A DNA stretch of 64,000 bases. It comes from Cylicocyclus nassatus (taxonomy: Eukaryota > Nematoda > Chromadorea > Rhabditida > Strongylidae). The notes under the pieces are model-generated. The model was not told where the DNA came from. It did not search any database and was given only the letters and a program-made list of their open reading frames with translations. The stretch covers positions 24,580,653 to 24,644,652 of the forward strand of contig CATQJL010000001.1 in NCBI GenBank assembly GCA_958299035.1. Direction: 5' to 3'. Below, in pieces: positions 46,574 through 58,053 of the stretch (positions are counted from its first letter, which is position 1; each line of letters begins with the position of its first letter). The translations under genes were made by a program, and so were the position numbers.

Positions 46574-48414
46574 AAGATGCAGAGATATACTAAAGGTTGA
46601 AACTGTAATTTTATATAAAAGTTTGAGCGACGGAGGGTTGGGCGTTGAGCAGAAAAAGAAGCTTTGTTTGGAGATTCGCATGATTATGCCCAAAAATGAG
46701 TTCAGCGCACTTTGATATTCTAGAATTGACATCGAATTTCATTGTTGTGTTGCGCAGGCTGTTTTCGGCTACGCCTTTTCACGCGACACTAATGTTTTTT
46801 TCTTAAATTACTCCCAAAAGTTGACAAACCTTCAAAAGGAATATTCGTACAGTTATAAAAATCACTCCATACATGTGAAGATTTGACGCAGTTGCATTGT
46901 TCAGATGTGGAATACTTGCTCACCTGTTCGATAATGTCTTCTGCAAGTTCCTCTATAGTCACTTTTATCCATTTGCTGCAAAACTGTTTCATTGAAAATC
47001 TTGATACAACTGCATATGAGAGGCCTAACAAACCCGACTTTGATCAAAGTATATGTACCATTCAATTTGCGCTTAGAGTAGCTGATAGCTTTTTGCGCGC
47101 AGTCACAGCAGAACTTCTGAAAGCAAAAAAAAAATAAAAAAAAACAGTACAGACATACCTTTTGATCACTTTGCATATAAAACAAATGCTCAAAAGGTAT
47201 TTATGTACTGTTTGATCGTAATATTTTTCTCGCTTCAGCCGCCCCACCGAATGGTACCGCAGAACTGCCTTCAATTTATTATTAGGTTGGTGCAAAAATA
47301 AGCACTTTTCTGATTAGTCCTTTTTCATGACAACTTTTTTTCCACCAAGCTTTCTCCTTTGGGAAGGAATTTTGCAAATTGCTAGAAACTTCTTTTCATG
47401 CGCTATGCAATAGTGATTGAAATGGGCTTTTAGCCTCATTTGTCAAAAATCTACAGAGCTTAAACAGCATCCTAGGTTAGAGTTCAACTGTATTTACGGT
47501 TATAGCCAGAAATCAAGCAAGATTAGCGACATTTTTTTCAGCTGTTGTTTTTGATGAAAATTGTCCGCATATTCACACTTTACTAATTTCTCAAAATTTA
47601 TTCAGACCGCGATATCGCCGCCTCAACATGAATAGTCGTTTTCGTCATTCTGTGGCTCATAAATTCCTTTTAAAGAGGGTACTTGACAAAGCTTTGCTCA
47701 TAAGGATAGGTTCCCTGTGAGCAGTTTTTGCCAAAACTTTCAATACGGTACGGTACGGTACACAGAAGATCAATTTAAAAAACTCCATTTGGGACTTTGA
47801 GGCCTATGAAAATTGTCGAAAAAAGGTGATAATTCCTCATTTCATTTTTTTTCTTTTCAATCTTTCTAGTCTGAGCCCTTTTTATTTTCTTTCGTACTTC
47901 TGGCTACGGTTACAAGATAGACTGCTTATTGCTTGCTAACAAACTTTGAAGGAAGTTATGACTTGTTAAAGAGGTTTCAGAAAAAAATTTCTTTTGTTTA
48001 TCAACCCATATCCTTCTGCCGGTTTGTGATTTGAGGATAGGTGATGTGCGCTGTATTGCGAAAGATTTGCTGCCTATATTGGTTTTTGTCACATTGAAAA
48101 ATGTAGGTATTTGAGAAAGCTATAGCAAGTAAAAATGAGAACAAAATGGAAACTCGTACGCGTAATGTTTTTGCATCAACTCAATATTATGGTGTGATTT
48201 GAATCACCGGTCGCTCTTCGTTACTTAGGTTTAAGGTGAAAACAGTGAACGAAGCTTGGAGCATTAAGGGCAACATCTTGTCTTCAAAAACACCAAACAA
48301 GCTTAGAATTCTCAAGTTAGACTAATCAGAGTCGCTGAACTCAAATTTGCACTTACAGTAATGCTCATAATCTACCCCAACAACTGCTCACTCAATGCTC
48401 CTCACTTGCAAATA
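46574..48414. other. Intergenic, weak exon-like signals only
   Basis: On the minus strand a strong TTTGCTTTCAG acceptor (47117) precedes a Cys-rich frame, and an ACAG/GTGAGC donor lies near 46924. Joining them needs a 34-bp intron, so no gene is called. A solo mariner end lies at 47283. Confidence 0.45.
47283..47310 (+). mobile_element. Solo mariner terminal repeat
   Basis: TTAGGTTGGTGCAAAAATAA after TA, almost identical to the ends of known mariner elements. I found no matching inverted end before 48.4 kb, so this is a relic. Confidence 0.5.
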
Positions 48415-49320
48415 CTAGCTTGTTCCGAAAGTTCTGTCCGATTTGCAGATTTTCAGATAAAAATTGTTATAGCTTTCTTCAAAATCAACTTTCTTGCACA
48501 AATCAAATTTTGTTGAATTAAGCGCTATGTTTATCACAAGCACATGTAAAGAAAGCAAGCGAGGAAGAAGAATTGGAGAATTCTGCAGAGTTCTCTTCAA
48601 AACCATCCACTTTGGCCTACAAATGCTTCCATATAAGGATACTTGGACATATTTGGCTGCCACAATTGAGTAGCCTACACTTCTAGAATTTTTCTGGCTA
48701 AGGAGAATTCGAGCTATCTTTGCTGCCCAGAAATTTCTACGAGCAAATCAAAAGAATCATTATTTGAGGCCTTCTCCGCGCGTGCAAATAGGTCGACTTT
48801 CTAATATTTGATTTTTTTCTTGCTGTCGCGAACTAAGAAAGCTAACCAGTCGATGGTCGCGATGCTCTCGCCTTACTCTTTTTTCGTATGCATTATTGAG
48901 TGCACCGCCATTCGTTATACGTAAATTGTTGTTTATTTTTTGCACTGAGTTTGTCTTCAACCTTAGCAAAAAATTGAAAAATTAGGGCGTTCGCTTTGTT
49001 GGAGGTAAAGTGTGCGTATAGTTAACCCATTACACCTTGACCCATTATAAAATATTACATATTTAATTTCACGAACACTGCGGGGATTCTCTTCATGGAA
49101 ACTTTTTCCTGAGCGTAAGTGCATTTTGGCAGTTTGGCTTTGGGGTTTGGATTTTTATCACTGAGAAGACGCTTTGTCAAGTACTGTTGAGCACTAGAAA
49201 GAGCAAGAAAAGTGCTTTCAGATGATATTCATATTTCTGCAGCAAGTACAAAACTCCAAGAAATTAGCTGCGTTAAAAAAAGGCGACTAGAAATCAGACA
49301 GAACGTTCGGAACAACCTAG
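48415..49320. mobile_element. Mariner-like element (M4)
   Basis: TA-flanked; left end CTAGCTTGTTCCGAAAGTTC, right end inverted (GAACGTTCGGAACAACCTAG). About 26 bp of terminal repeat. Only short reading frames inside, none recognisable as transposase. Confidence 0.8.
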
Positions 49321-49415
49321 TAAACTGTTTTAAAAACACCACAGACTCGCAGAGAATCAGGTACTGAGATCAGCAAGAGTGATTGCCAATTACCCTGCTG
49401 CACAATTTTTTTGTA

Positions 49416-49550
49416 AAATTTTTAGACAACAACTTAAATACAGTCGTTTCATTTCATGTGATCATGTGTGCCATTGCACAAACAGTCCACTTTGGCGTCC
49501 TCATCCTGGATTTGCAATCGCAAAAACGCAAGAGACTTACCGATTGTTAT
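49416..49550 (+). pseudogene. Inverted, frameshifted copy of the 49.6-49.76 kb exon
   Basis: On the plus strand this segment matches the minus strand of about 49630-49764 over some 110-130 bases with scattered changes. The clearest shared block runs from TACAGTCG through TCATTTCAT and ATCATGTGTG to CATCCTGGATT. A one-base loss just after the CAC/CCAC block breaks the frame. The two arms are separated by less than 100 bp, so this is either a tail-to-tail exon duplication or an unrecognised inverted-repeat element. Confidence 0.5.
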
Positions 49551-50179
49551 CGATTACATAAATTTGAGGTGACCAGTAACTAAAAAGGAAAGATAATGCT
49601 AAGAACACCTTGGAAACACTTACCTGAAGGCTTGTTTCTCCCACGAATCCAGGATGGGGACGCCAAAGGTGAACTGCTTGTGCAATGACACACATGATCA
49701 TATGAAATGAAGCGACTGTAGTTAATTGACTTCCTACTGTAATTCTAAGTAAAAAAAGAGCCACCTATATTTTCCATGTTGTAAGTTAGTTGAAGGGCAA
49801 ATTTACAGAATGGCAAAAAAATAGAATAGAGACATTGATGCAATAGGATATCAGGAACAGTTGAATATATACTTCTAAAACTCTCTGTGTGTTTCATGTT
49901 TCTTGATTATCAGCCTTTTGATTGTATAACCTGCATGACAATGCACTAGCCGCATTGATTTATAAAAACTGACCATGTTGGATGCATCCATCAATTCCGT
50001 ATTCAATTCGTCATCATCTTCATCTAATCCACTGCATTTTCTAATTTCTTCAGAAAACTGATGATATGATGGTGATCTCTTAACATAAAAATATTAGCTT
50101 ATTGTTAGATGAGGTCAAATTATTGCTTGTGACTTACAGGAGCCACTACAGCGGGTATAAGAAACAGAAATACTAGCAT
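49537..50179 (-). CDS. Possible small secreted or membrane protein, unknown function
   Basis: Tentative three-exon gene, all junctions phase 0: 50138-50179 (MLVFLFLIPAVVAP, a signal-like leader), 49974-50078 (acidic, ELNTELMDASNM) and 49537-49764 (hydrophobic, LRITVGSQLTTVASFHMIMC). Total is 124 residues. Splice sites: GTAAGTCAC, ATGTTAAG, GTCAGTTTT (weak), AAAATATAG. I do not recognise the family. The last exon also has a GTAAGTG donor-like site after ETSLQ that I could not connect onward in frame. Part of that exon has an inverted, frameshifted copy at about 49416-49530, so it may instead be repeat DNA. The leader resembles that of the ShKT gene 5 kb away. Confidence 0.33.
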
Positions 50180-51377
50180 GGTTCGGTTACTCGAATAGTA
50201 ACTGTGGCAAGTAGTGGTGCATACCCTCATCGGCTATATGTACAACCGACAAAGATGATCAACAACGGAAAAGTACCACGTAGTAACTGTTTGCTCAGCG
50301 GCATGAAGTACTAAGTTCAGTATAATATAAGCTAATGCTAATAAATCCACTCAATAAAGGATATGGGACTGTTTGTGACTTGAAGAACCCATTTCATTGT
50401 TCACAATTTCGGTTCGCATACATCGTGCGTACGATTGCCCCTACTGCGCGAACAAATATTCTGTGCAAACCAATGGCAAACGTGTCACAGAATTTCGTCG
50501 GCATTTTCACTCTATAGCTTTCGGTAAGCAAGCGCTTTACTCGGGAGTCTTAGAAAAGCCTTGCCTAATTGCTTTTGACGACCGGAGTACAAAATATCAG
50601 TGTGGACCTTTGTGCAAACTTAAAGCGATTTCAGTCACCCGCGGTTTGGCAATATTCCAATTGTTTATAGCTCAAACGCATAAATCTACAAAAGATACGG
50701 CATTTCATAAGCTTACCTTGGTTATACACACTATCGCTTTATAGCCTATAACGGTTGGTTTCAAGGCACCTACGTAAATCGCGAAATCGCCTGGCAGCTG
50801 AACACGCACGAACTATGCTCGCGATACCACCTTTATTTTAGTGTATTAATTCACATTCAAAGTGCAACTTGACTGGACCACCGGTATCTTTGGATACATT
50901 ATGTTAAGAAATACTGAAAATCTAACCGTAAACAAAGCGTAAAAGCACTGTTGAAGGTTTGCGCGCAAGTCGCAACCAAAAACATTTTTGCGGTGCATCT
51001 TCTGTTCATCTCACTACAATCAAAATGACAGTTGAAGCTTGTTGTGAAAAGTATCGCATGCGACGCTTGCTGCCTCTGTAACCTGATGAGTGCGAAAAGT
51101 GCATGAAGTTCCTCAAGAATGCGCGCAGTCTTCTGGAGACAACTTGTTTTCCTCAAGGTGTTTCTTTCGTTATCGCGTCTCCCTTTTCGTGCGCTGCTAC
51201 AATGTCCCTAAAAACTTGCACGAAAAGTCGGCTGCGGCCCAATTTTCTCGCTTGTTTCTGAAGCAATCACAACAATTTTAGCGAGTTTATTTCATGATTG
51301 AGAAGTGTGAGACGTTGACACACCACATAGAAAGTAATATCGAATGTAGGAGAAAATCGCATCAGAATTGAAAAGTA
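50180..51377. other. Intergenic, one CxxC-containing frame
   Basis: A plus frame (50397-50744) contains YDCPYCANKY and RRHFH, loosely zinc-finger-like but without standard spacing. No splice sites or start context support a gene. Confidence 0.4.
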
Positions 51378-52310
51378 TTAGGTTGTGCAATAAATTCGTT
51401 CGCATTTTTTGTTTTAGCTTTTTCTCAATATTCTGCAAAGCATTTGGAGAGATGTTTGTATGCGTTCGAAAGCTCTAACAGTAAGTTTGCTCTATCATAC
51501 TACTTTCATATTTCCTCAGTTTTTGAGAAGCTGTTCGAAAATTTTGACTGTAAATTGAAAAATCCGAAAAGGCGAAAATTCCATTTTCGACATCTTTTTC
51601 TCGCTTAGTTTTTCCAGTTAATCATTGCTAAAAATTCTTCAAAGCCTAAAAACAATTAGAAACAACAGACTAATCACTTATGCACTTACTGGCACTGTTT
51701 ATGCTTGCCCACTTCCTTTTCCGACCGTTTAATGCCATTTTTGCAAAAGTTGGCGGAGTAAGACTTTGCCGCAAAGGCGTTTGTCGTTTTTGGTCTACAA
51801 AGATAGGATTTTGGAGTAAGTAACCCATATATTCCATAATTTATGATCAAAGAATCCCTTGCCTAGCACTTTTGTTATGTTCGACGACCCCTCTTCTCTC
51901 AAGGTGCCTTCAGATGCCCAACGTTAGCGCCGAGGAAACCGCAAAGAGCGAGCTTATCTTTGAGCTTCTAATATGGATTTTCATAACATTTTTGGCATTT
52001 GTAAGTAGCTTGCAGGAGTTATGCATCTATTCCCACATGTCGCAAATTTTTCAAGCTTTTTCTAAGCGTACAATGCTATTCGAGACGTAGCGTAACATAG
52101 TTCTCGAAAATGGAATTTTCGCCTTCTCGAATTTTCTGGTTTGTAATCGAATTTTCCATTCAATTTATAAAAAAAATGTCAAAATAATGAGAGCATTCTG
52201 GCAGAGCAGACTTCAGCTTCCGAAAGCTTACAAACATTTTGCCAGATTCTCTGCGAAATAATGAGAACAACTGCAACAAAAAATGCGAACGAACTTATTA
52301 CACAACCTAA
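51378..52310. mobile_element. Mariner-like element (M5)
   Basis: TA-flanked; terminal repeats begin TTAGGTTGTGCAATAAATTC, with inverted CGAACTTATTACACAACCTAA at the right. Further inner pairing is visible (GGCGAAAATTCCATTTTCG near 51571, its inverse near 52108). No transposase frame. Confidence 0.86.
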
Positions 52311-52350
52311 TAGAAAAAGGAGCTCTGCAAGGACTCCATTTTAGCAGATC

Positions 52351-52715
52351 TTAAAGGCACCGTTCACCCAGATTTTCGACTTCCACGTTTTGGTGGTTTC
52401 AGGACCTTCTCATGTCCCTGATTCCGAATATGAAGTCGAGAATGCGCAAAAACGCCGACTATCCCCTTTCCGGAGAACCCACAGGCCGGCTTTCGAGAAC
52501 GGTGATTGGATAGGCGCGCACAAGTGGGCGGGCATGGATGGGGGAGGGCGGACATAGATGGGGGTCCTCGTGCATCTTCGCTATTCCGAAGCTATTTTCT
52601 CGCTTCCGAAGCGGTACTTTACGCCGCGACTTGGGCATTGGGTTGGTAGGGGGCTCTACTATTATATGCTGCCAAAAGCTCAACACCCTCAACTTAGGGT
52701 GGACGGTGCCTTCAA
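52351..52715. mobile_element. TTAA-ended hairpin transposon (T2-d)
   Basis: Left end TTAAAGGCACCGTTCACCC; right end inverted (GGGTGGACGGTGCCTTCAA). CG-rich interior with short internal inverted repeats. It is followed within about 55 bp by another member of the same family. Confidence 0.78.
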
Positions 52716-52768
52716 GCGTTCCGAGATGCGGCAAACTAGAAGAACTTATACTAAAACCGCAGCAAACT

Positions 52769-53184
52769 TTAAAGGCAGTGTCTCACCATATGGGGTATAT
52801 CATATTCCTACGCAGTTCATAGGGGACGCTTTACTAGGCCAATGCCCGAGTCCCAGTCAGTAAGGCCGTTTTTACACTGAGAAATTTAGGCTTAAAGTGG
52901 CTCCCAGAGCGCATTTTGGTGCGCTTTAAACGACTTGTCCGTTTCCCAGTCGCGTTTTAACACATCTTTCTAAGCGACAACATCATTCTTGACGTGTTCA
53001 ACCCTGTGGCCAAGACTAGAGTGCAGCGGGTAAGCTCGTCTGCGTTGCTTCCATGCTGGCTTTAGAAAACGGGTCACTGGGTTTTTTTGCGCAAATTAGA
53101 GCTCTTATACGATCATGCAAGGCGAAAAGACTTGTATTCCGCGAAAATCCCAAGACCCAAATTTTGATAGGAAACTGCCTTTAA
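52769..53184. mobile_element. TTAA-ended hairpin transposon (T2-e)
   Basis: Left end TTAAAGGCAGTGTCTCACC, right end ACTGCCTTTAA. Short, divergent terminal repeat (about 12-15 bp), so it is older or only loosely related. No coding potential seen. Confidence 0.6.
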
Positions 53185-53286
53185 GGTCAGCGTTAATCGC
53201 ACGAAAAGTAGAGATGCGATAGCGAAGGAAAGTTGTAAAGGGAAACAATCTTGGAATCTGGAGTTCTTAACACGTTGGACCGCGAA

Positions 53287-53719
53287 TCAAGGGATGGATA
53301 CTTGGTGGCCGTGGCCATTGGTAATGAGACACATTAAATGCCCTTGGAATCTTATTACAATTCTGCTTTAGCTATCTGCAAGCTGTCTGAAATAAGTTAC
53401 GTGCTTTTTTTCCGCATTATATTTGCACACTAAAGCATAAACAAAACCATAGATAATCACGTTTTTAAGAGTAAACGCAACTATTAGATATCCAAACTCA
53501 GAATAATTCTTCAAATGATTTTTGGAAGGGGAAAATAAAGAATTAGAGCGATGTTCAAAGTTTTGATTGACTAAAACGGTGCAAATTCTTATGGAAAAGC
53601 GTTCAAAAGTTATTTCGGACAGCTTAGCAAAAAGCGAAAGCAGTTGAAATTAGCGTTCTAAGGCGCACCTGGTGATGTGTTTTATTAAAACTGCACGGTC
53701 ACCAAATATTTCCCTTGTA
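53287..53719. mobile_element. ACAAGGGAA-ended inverted-repeat element (F4-c), diverged
   Basis: Left CAAGGGATGGATACTTGGTG; right TTTCCCTTGTAAG with TTAGCGTTCTAAGGCGC. Arms of roughly 70 bp are imperfect. Confidence 0.6.
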
Positions 53720-54185
53720 AGTGTTTATTTCACACTTCACTTGCGCCTACTTCCGCTTTTATCATTTGACGTCATGCTCCTAGTTTTTTCTAATAAAAGA
53801 GGGGCTATTTAGCTACTTCAAAATTGGGCAGCAAATTTCAGAGTCGTGATTTCTCTCAAACTTAGTCTATGAGTTTCATCACGCGATCTTCACTAATATC
53901 TCACGTTTCTCACACAAAAACGCCTTTATGTGTTGTTGGTGGGTATCTAAATAGTAGATGAGTAAAGATCTCTGCTTTTTGTGTAAGAGGGAGAGCATCA
54001 GCATCCTAACTACAGCTATAATTTGGTTGCGACTGAAAGAGTCTCTTTGGTCGATCTAAGTGTGTAATGATAACGTAATGATAACGCACTATGTTTTGAC
54101 CAGATATGAGTTCTGATCCAATCCGTCCATCACTGTAACATTAGCGCGCTTGCTTGCAAAATCAACACGATTATTTATCACGCTG

Positions 54186-54213
54186 ATCACGATTTTTGTG
54201 ATCAGCTTGCTAG
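54186..54213. repeat. Hairpin downstream of the ShKT gene
   Basis: GCTGATCAC...GTGATCAGC arms separated by GATTTTT. The core GTGATCAGCTT also occurs in the 9.5-kb hairpin. Confidence 0.75.
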
Positions 54214-54376
54214 ATATCGTGTCGGTCAAAGTGGGAACAAAATGGTTACTTTCATCTGAAGTGAGCAGCTGTCAGTTCGCATGCTTCTTTGAAAACTTTT
54301 ACATATATCATTTGTAAAGCTGTGCAATAGCTGTATGGTGAACGGTTCATTGGAATAACAAAATGATGTCGAAGAT

Positions 54377-54993
54377 TTATAGGATGCCAGGACATCTTTT
54401 GCACGTTAGTGGACATTGCTCCCACATTATCTTTTGATATACTGGGTTTGCGCAAAGCGCTGCCTTGCTGGGACAATCCGATACACCAGTACGTGGATCC
54501 ACTCGATCGAAGCATGTTGCTGTTGCACCTGAAAAATTATCAACGGTGCTATCTAGCATCGCATATACCCGAGTTAACTAGTATAGGAAGTTCGGAATGA
54601 CTGGCCTGGGACAACTGGGATAACTCCACCCGAATTTGGCAAAACCCCGGCACATCGTCCACATGTCAAAGGACATTGCTCCCACATTATCTGCTGATAT
54701 ATTGGATTCGCGCAAAGCGCTGCCTTACTGGGACAATCCGATATACCAGTAAGTGGATTTACTCTGTCAAAGCATGCTGGAATGTCGTCCTTATCTTTCG
54801 GTTATAGAAAGCTGTAAATGGTACCTTGCCTGACTTGTCTATTTTTATGATAGATATGTTCTACCTGAAGATGGAATATACGTTCTTCTAACTATCTAAT
54901 CTGAACGAAGATCATGCTTACCTCGTTCGCGGTTTGAATTAGTGCAGTGTTTACGCATGAAAGGAGCCCAACACTAGCTAAGTATACCAACAT
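54377..54993 (-). CDS. Secreted protein with two ShKT domains
   Basis: Three exons with matching phases: 54922-54993 (signal peptide MLVYLASVGLLSCVNTA, phase 0), 54579-54789 (first ShKT, phase 1) and 54377-54528 (second ShKT, stop TAA at 54377-54379). Total is 144 residues. Each domain has the six-cysteine ShKT spacing (C-F-D-R-V, DCPSKAALC, WEQCPLTC, then RC). ShKT modules occur widely in nematode secreted proteins, alone or appended to enzymes. In some animals they block potassium channels, but domain presence alone does not show that here. The exon 1 donor is GTAAGC, the exon 2 acceptor GATAAG, and the second intron is 50 bp with donor GTTAAC (weak) and acceptor TTTTTCAG. The two ShKT units are nearly identical in DNA, so the duplication is recent. 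No polyadenylation signal was confirmed. Confidence 0.83.
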
Positions 54994-57800
54994 GGTCAAG
55001 GGCAGGCTCGAATAGCAAATTTCCTTAACAGAACAAAGGTATGCTTCTATTTCGTTTCACATTTTGTCGGCACGGCTGCAGTGACTGCAAGCATCATGTG
55101 TTTTGTGCGAGATCACAGTTCGGCTTCTATGAGCCCTTAGAAAGCGGCAGCAATTTTCTAGTTGTCTCACGATCTTTCATGTAAATTTCTCAATCATAAA
55201 CGTAACGTAACTGGTGCAGATGTATGAGCGTTTGCTCAGTGTAGGCAAATACACTCTATCTTTTCCATCCGTTCTTCTTCCTTAACATGATTCACATCTA
55301 AACAGCCGCATGTAGCTTATGCGGCGTTATTCTGCCTTCTGTTAAAAAGGCTAGTGTGCATGTCGGCAAGTGAAGTCCAGTGGTTTTTTCCACGATTCCA
55401 AGGTTTCTTCATACAGGTTATCTCATGGTCTATGATTCAGCAGATTGTACTTAGATTTTGACCCGGCCGGGTCATAGTCTTAAGTAAAATTAGCTGGATC
55501 GCATTTAGCAGAAGGTAATCTGGCAAAACTACAGATGCCGTGAAGAAATGCCAACATAGATAGTGGGTCGTAGCTGGATACGCGAACAAGCCTGGAAGTT
55601 GCGGAGGGGATTGTTAGACTGTATGCTGTTAGTGTGTCGGGGCAGATACATTGGTATTCGCTTAGTTGGAACTGCATCTGACTATGAGCGCGTTTGCACC
55701 TCTTTTCTATGAAAGCTCAATAGATGCATCAAACTTTGAAGATAGACACAAAATCGTAATATCTAATCCTTCCTTCCAAATACCACAACCAGAACGCAGC
55801 TGTTTAATGAAGCTTGCTGTTTTCGTTACAAGGTTACAACCAACATAATCGTTCCCCTAACAGGTCTGACCAAAACAAAAGCAAGCTGGGTCTTAACTTC
55901 GGGAGCAAATGCATTTTCTATGGCGTGGATTTCTTCGAAACGAGGTCTTCACCGAATCTCATGAAGATAGTGATGAAAACAGAATATTTGCTCCAAAAGT
56001 CATCCGCAGTGAGAGTTCGCTATATGTCATTGGACCCTAAATTCAAAATTGCTGAATGAGCAAGTTCACGAAACAAGTTAAAGATGGCTGAGAATTCACG
56101 ATACAAGTATCGAAGTACTTTGGCTCAAGGAGTTATTTAGTACGCACCTAAATTTTGAGTGAAATGAAATTTGTTGGTGGTAACCGAAATACTGAAAGGA
56201 AGATGTGGACGAAGCGTTGATGATTCATGAAGACGAGACCAGAGGAGCACCCGTGGCGATGATTTTAAGACACATGTCGTCATCGCATGCGAGTAGAGTG
56301 CGATCAATTCCCACTTTCGCGATCAATCTTTCGTCTCGAGCTTGTCTGCGTCATAAGGATAACCGTTGTTCTCGTTTTCCCACGGTCCGAAACCTCTGCA
56401 AGAGAGTAGGATGTCTCGCGCGCTCGCACTCTTAACAACTTCCCCTCCGCAACGCCGAAGGGGCGTCAGGGTAAGAGACGAAGGGAAGTTTCAATCGTCG
56501 CGCCGGATGTTTCCAGTTTATATATGAGAAAGATTTTTCAAAGACCATCACTTCTTTCTTATTTACATATATACCACAATTTTGCATGCAAGGTTATTTC
56601 AAAGGTTTACCAGCTGATCAACCTTTTTATTGAATCGTAGGTATTGAAGAAGAAAATTTTAGTAAACTTGATTATATCGTCAGGAAGAATTTTCTTTTTA
56701 ATTCTCTGTAAAAGTTATGTTTTTCGTGAATCTTTATTTCAAGCGCAATTCTGTACCTTGAATGGGCAACAAGACAAGTGTGAAATGATTCTCTTCTTTT
56801 TTCCCTTGATTTTTACAAACCAAAGACGTTTTCCAATTTTGCGTACCGCTTGCTAAGTTGTGCTACCTTATGCTTATCGAAGTATAATCTTCGAAAAATC
56901 TCACTGTTGTACGCGAAAATCGAGAATAACATGACCTCTCGTAACAGTCCTTATAAGTCACAAATCATAATCGCATTACACACGAAATTTTTGCTTTACA
57001 CAGAAAGGCTGAGCCTAGCGCATTCCATATCAGAGGTATGCAAAAAATTTCTTTCGGTAGGAGAGTCTTGAAAAATGCATTGTCTTGCCACAAGTAATTT
57101 GGGTAGGTTCAATTTTCTGCAGAAATCTCTTGTGAAAAAAATTTATGCCAATTTGAGGCTGGTTAATCAGCCGATTACTGGCTACCAATCGGAGTTTGTG
57201 TTACTACTACATTTCATCTCAAATAATCTCACGTATGAAACGAATGCTTGTCTGTCTGTATATATGTTCCAAATAGAGAACTGAATTTCTGAATCGATGC
57301 GGACCGATTTGCACATGCACTTCGAGGTGGGCTGGTCATCGTAGGCTACTTTACGTCATCGATCCATATTGTTTCATCAATTTTTACAAAACTTTGAGCA
57401 ACTGGCTAAGAGTTGGCACAGGAGGAAGGACGTAAGTGAGCATGGTGATGAAAGTAGCATTAGATTGGAAAGATACCCGCTGCATTCGTAGGTTACAGGA
57501 GCAAGTCAATGGACAAGATCACGTGAGTCTGGTGCTTGACAAAACATGCCTTCGCAAAAGCTGTCAAAATTGTCCTGCAAGATTCGAATGGGAGGCAGTT
57601 TTGCAACCACCAATCTTCGTATGAGAAGATTTTAAAAGCGGGATAAACTTTTGGAACAAATTCTGCTGGTTTTCCGTGACAATCTGGTGAGAAGGTAACA
57701 TACAACTCAACAATGGAAAATATAAGAGAATTTTTGGATAAAATTCTCATACTGGTAGTTAGTGCAGAGGTTACAAACTCATGAAACGATTCAGTTTCTT
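54994..57800. other. Upstream of the ShKT gene, intergenic
   Basis: Includes the presumed promoter of the ShKT gene just past 54993 and a CG-richer patch at 56.2-56.5 kb. No coding exon recognised. Confidence 0.5.
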
Positions 57801-58053
57801 GAAATAATGGGTGTTTCCTGTTGCCCGGTATAAAACACCCATCCGTGAGACTTTCAGTATGGTTCTATGAGTATGCTAATTTTTGAAATCATGAATGTTT
57901 CCTTTTGCCCGGTATAAAACACCCATCCGTGAGACTTTCAGTATGGTTCTATGAGTATGCTAAATTTTGAAAACGTGAATGTTCTCTTTTGCCCGGTATA
58001 AAACACCCGATCCATGAAACTTTCAGTATGGTGACTATAAGTACGCAAATTTT
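57801..58053. repeat. 84-bp tandem repeat, three copies
   Basis: Units start at about 57801, 57885 and 57969. Shared block GCCCGGTATAAAACACCC followed by GAGACTTTCAGTATGG. Copies 1 and 2 are nearly identical; copy 3 is diverged. Each unit holds an inverted motif (GGGTGTTTCC...AAACACCC in copy 1). Confidence 0.9.

Noticed and set aside
46789..47185. Possible minus-strand gene with Cys-rich exon (KFCCDCAQKAISYSKRK) and EELAEDIIEQ
   Set aside because: The only in-phase join needs a 34-bp intron, shorter than usual nematode introns, and no start or upstream exon was found.
50397..50744. Zinc-finger-like frame (CPYC...HFH)
   Set aside because: Spacing does not fit C2H2 (18 residues, then H-x-H), and no splice or start evidence was seen.
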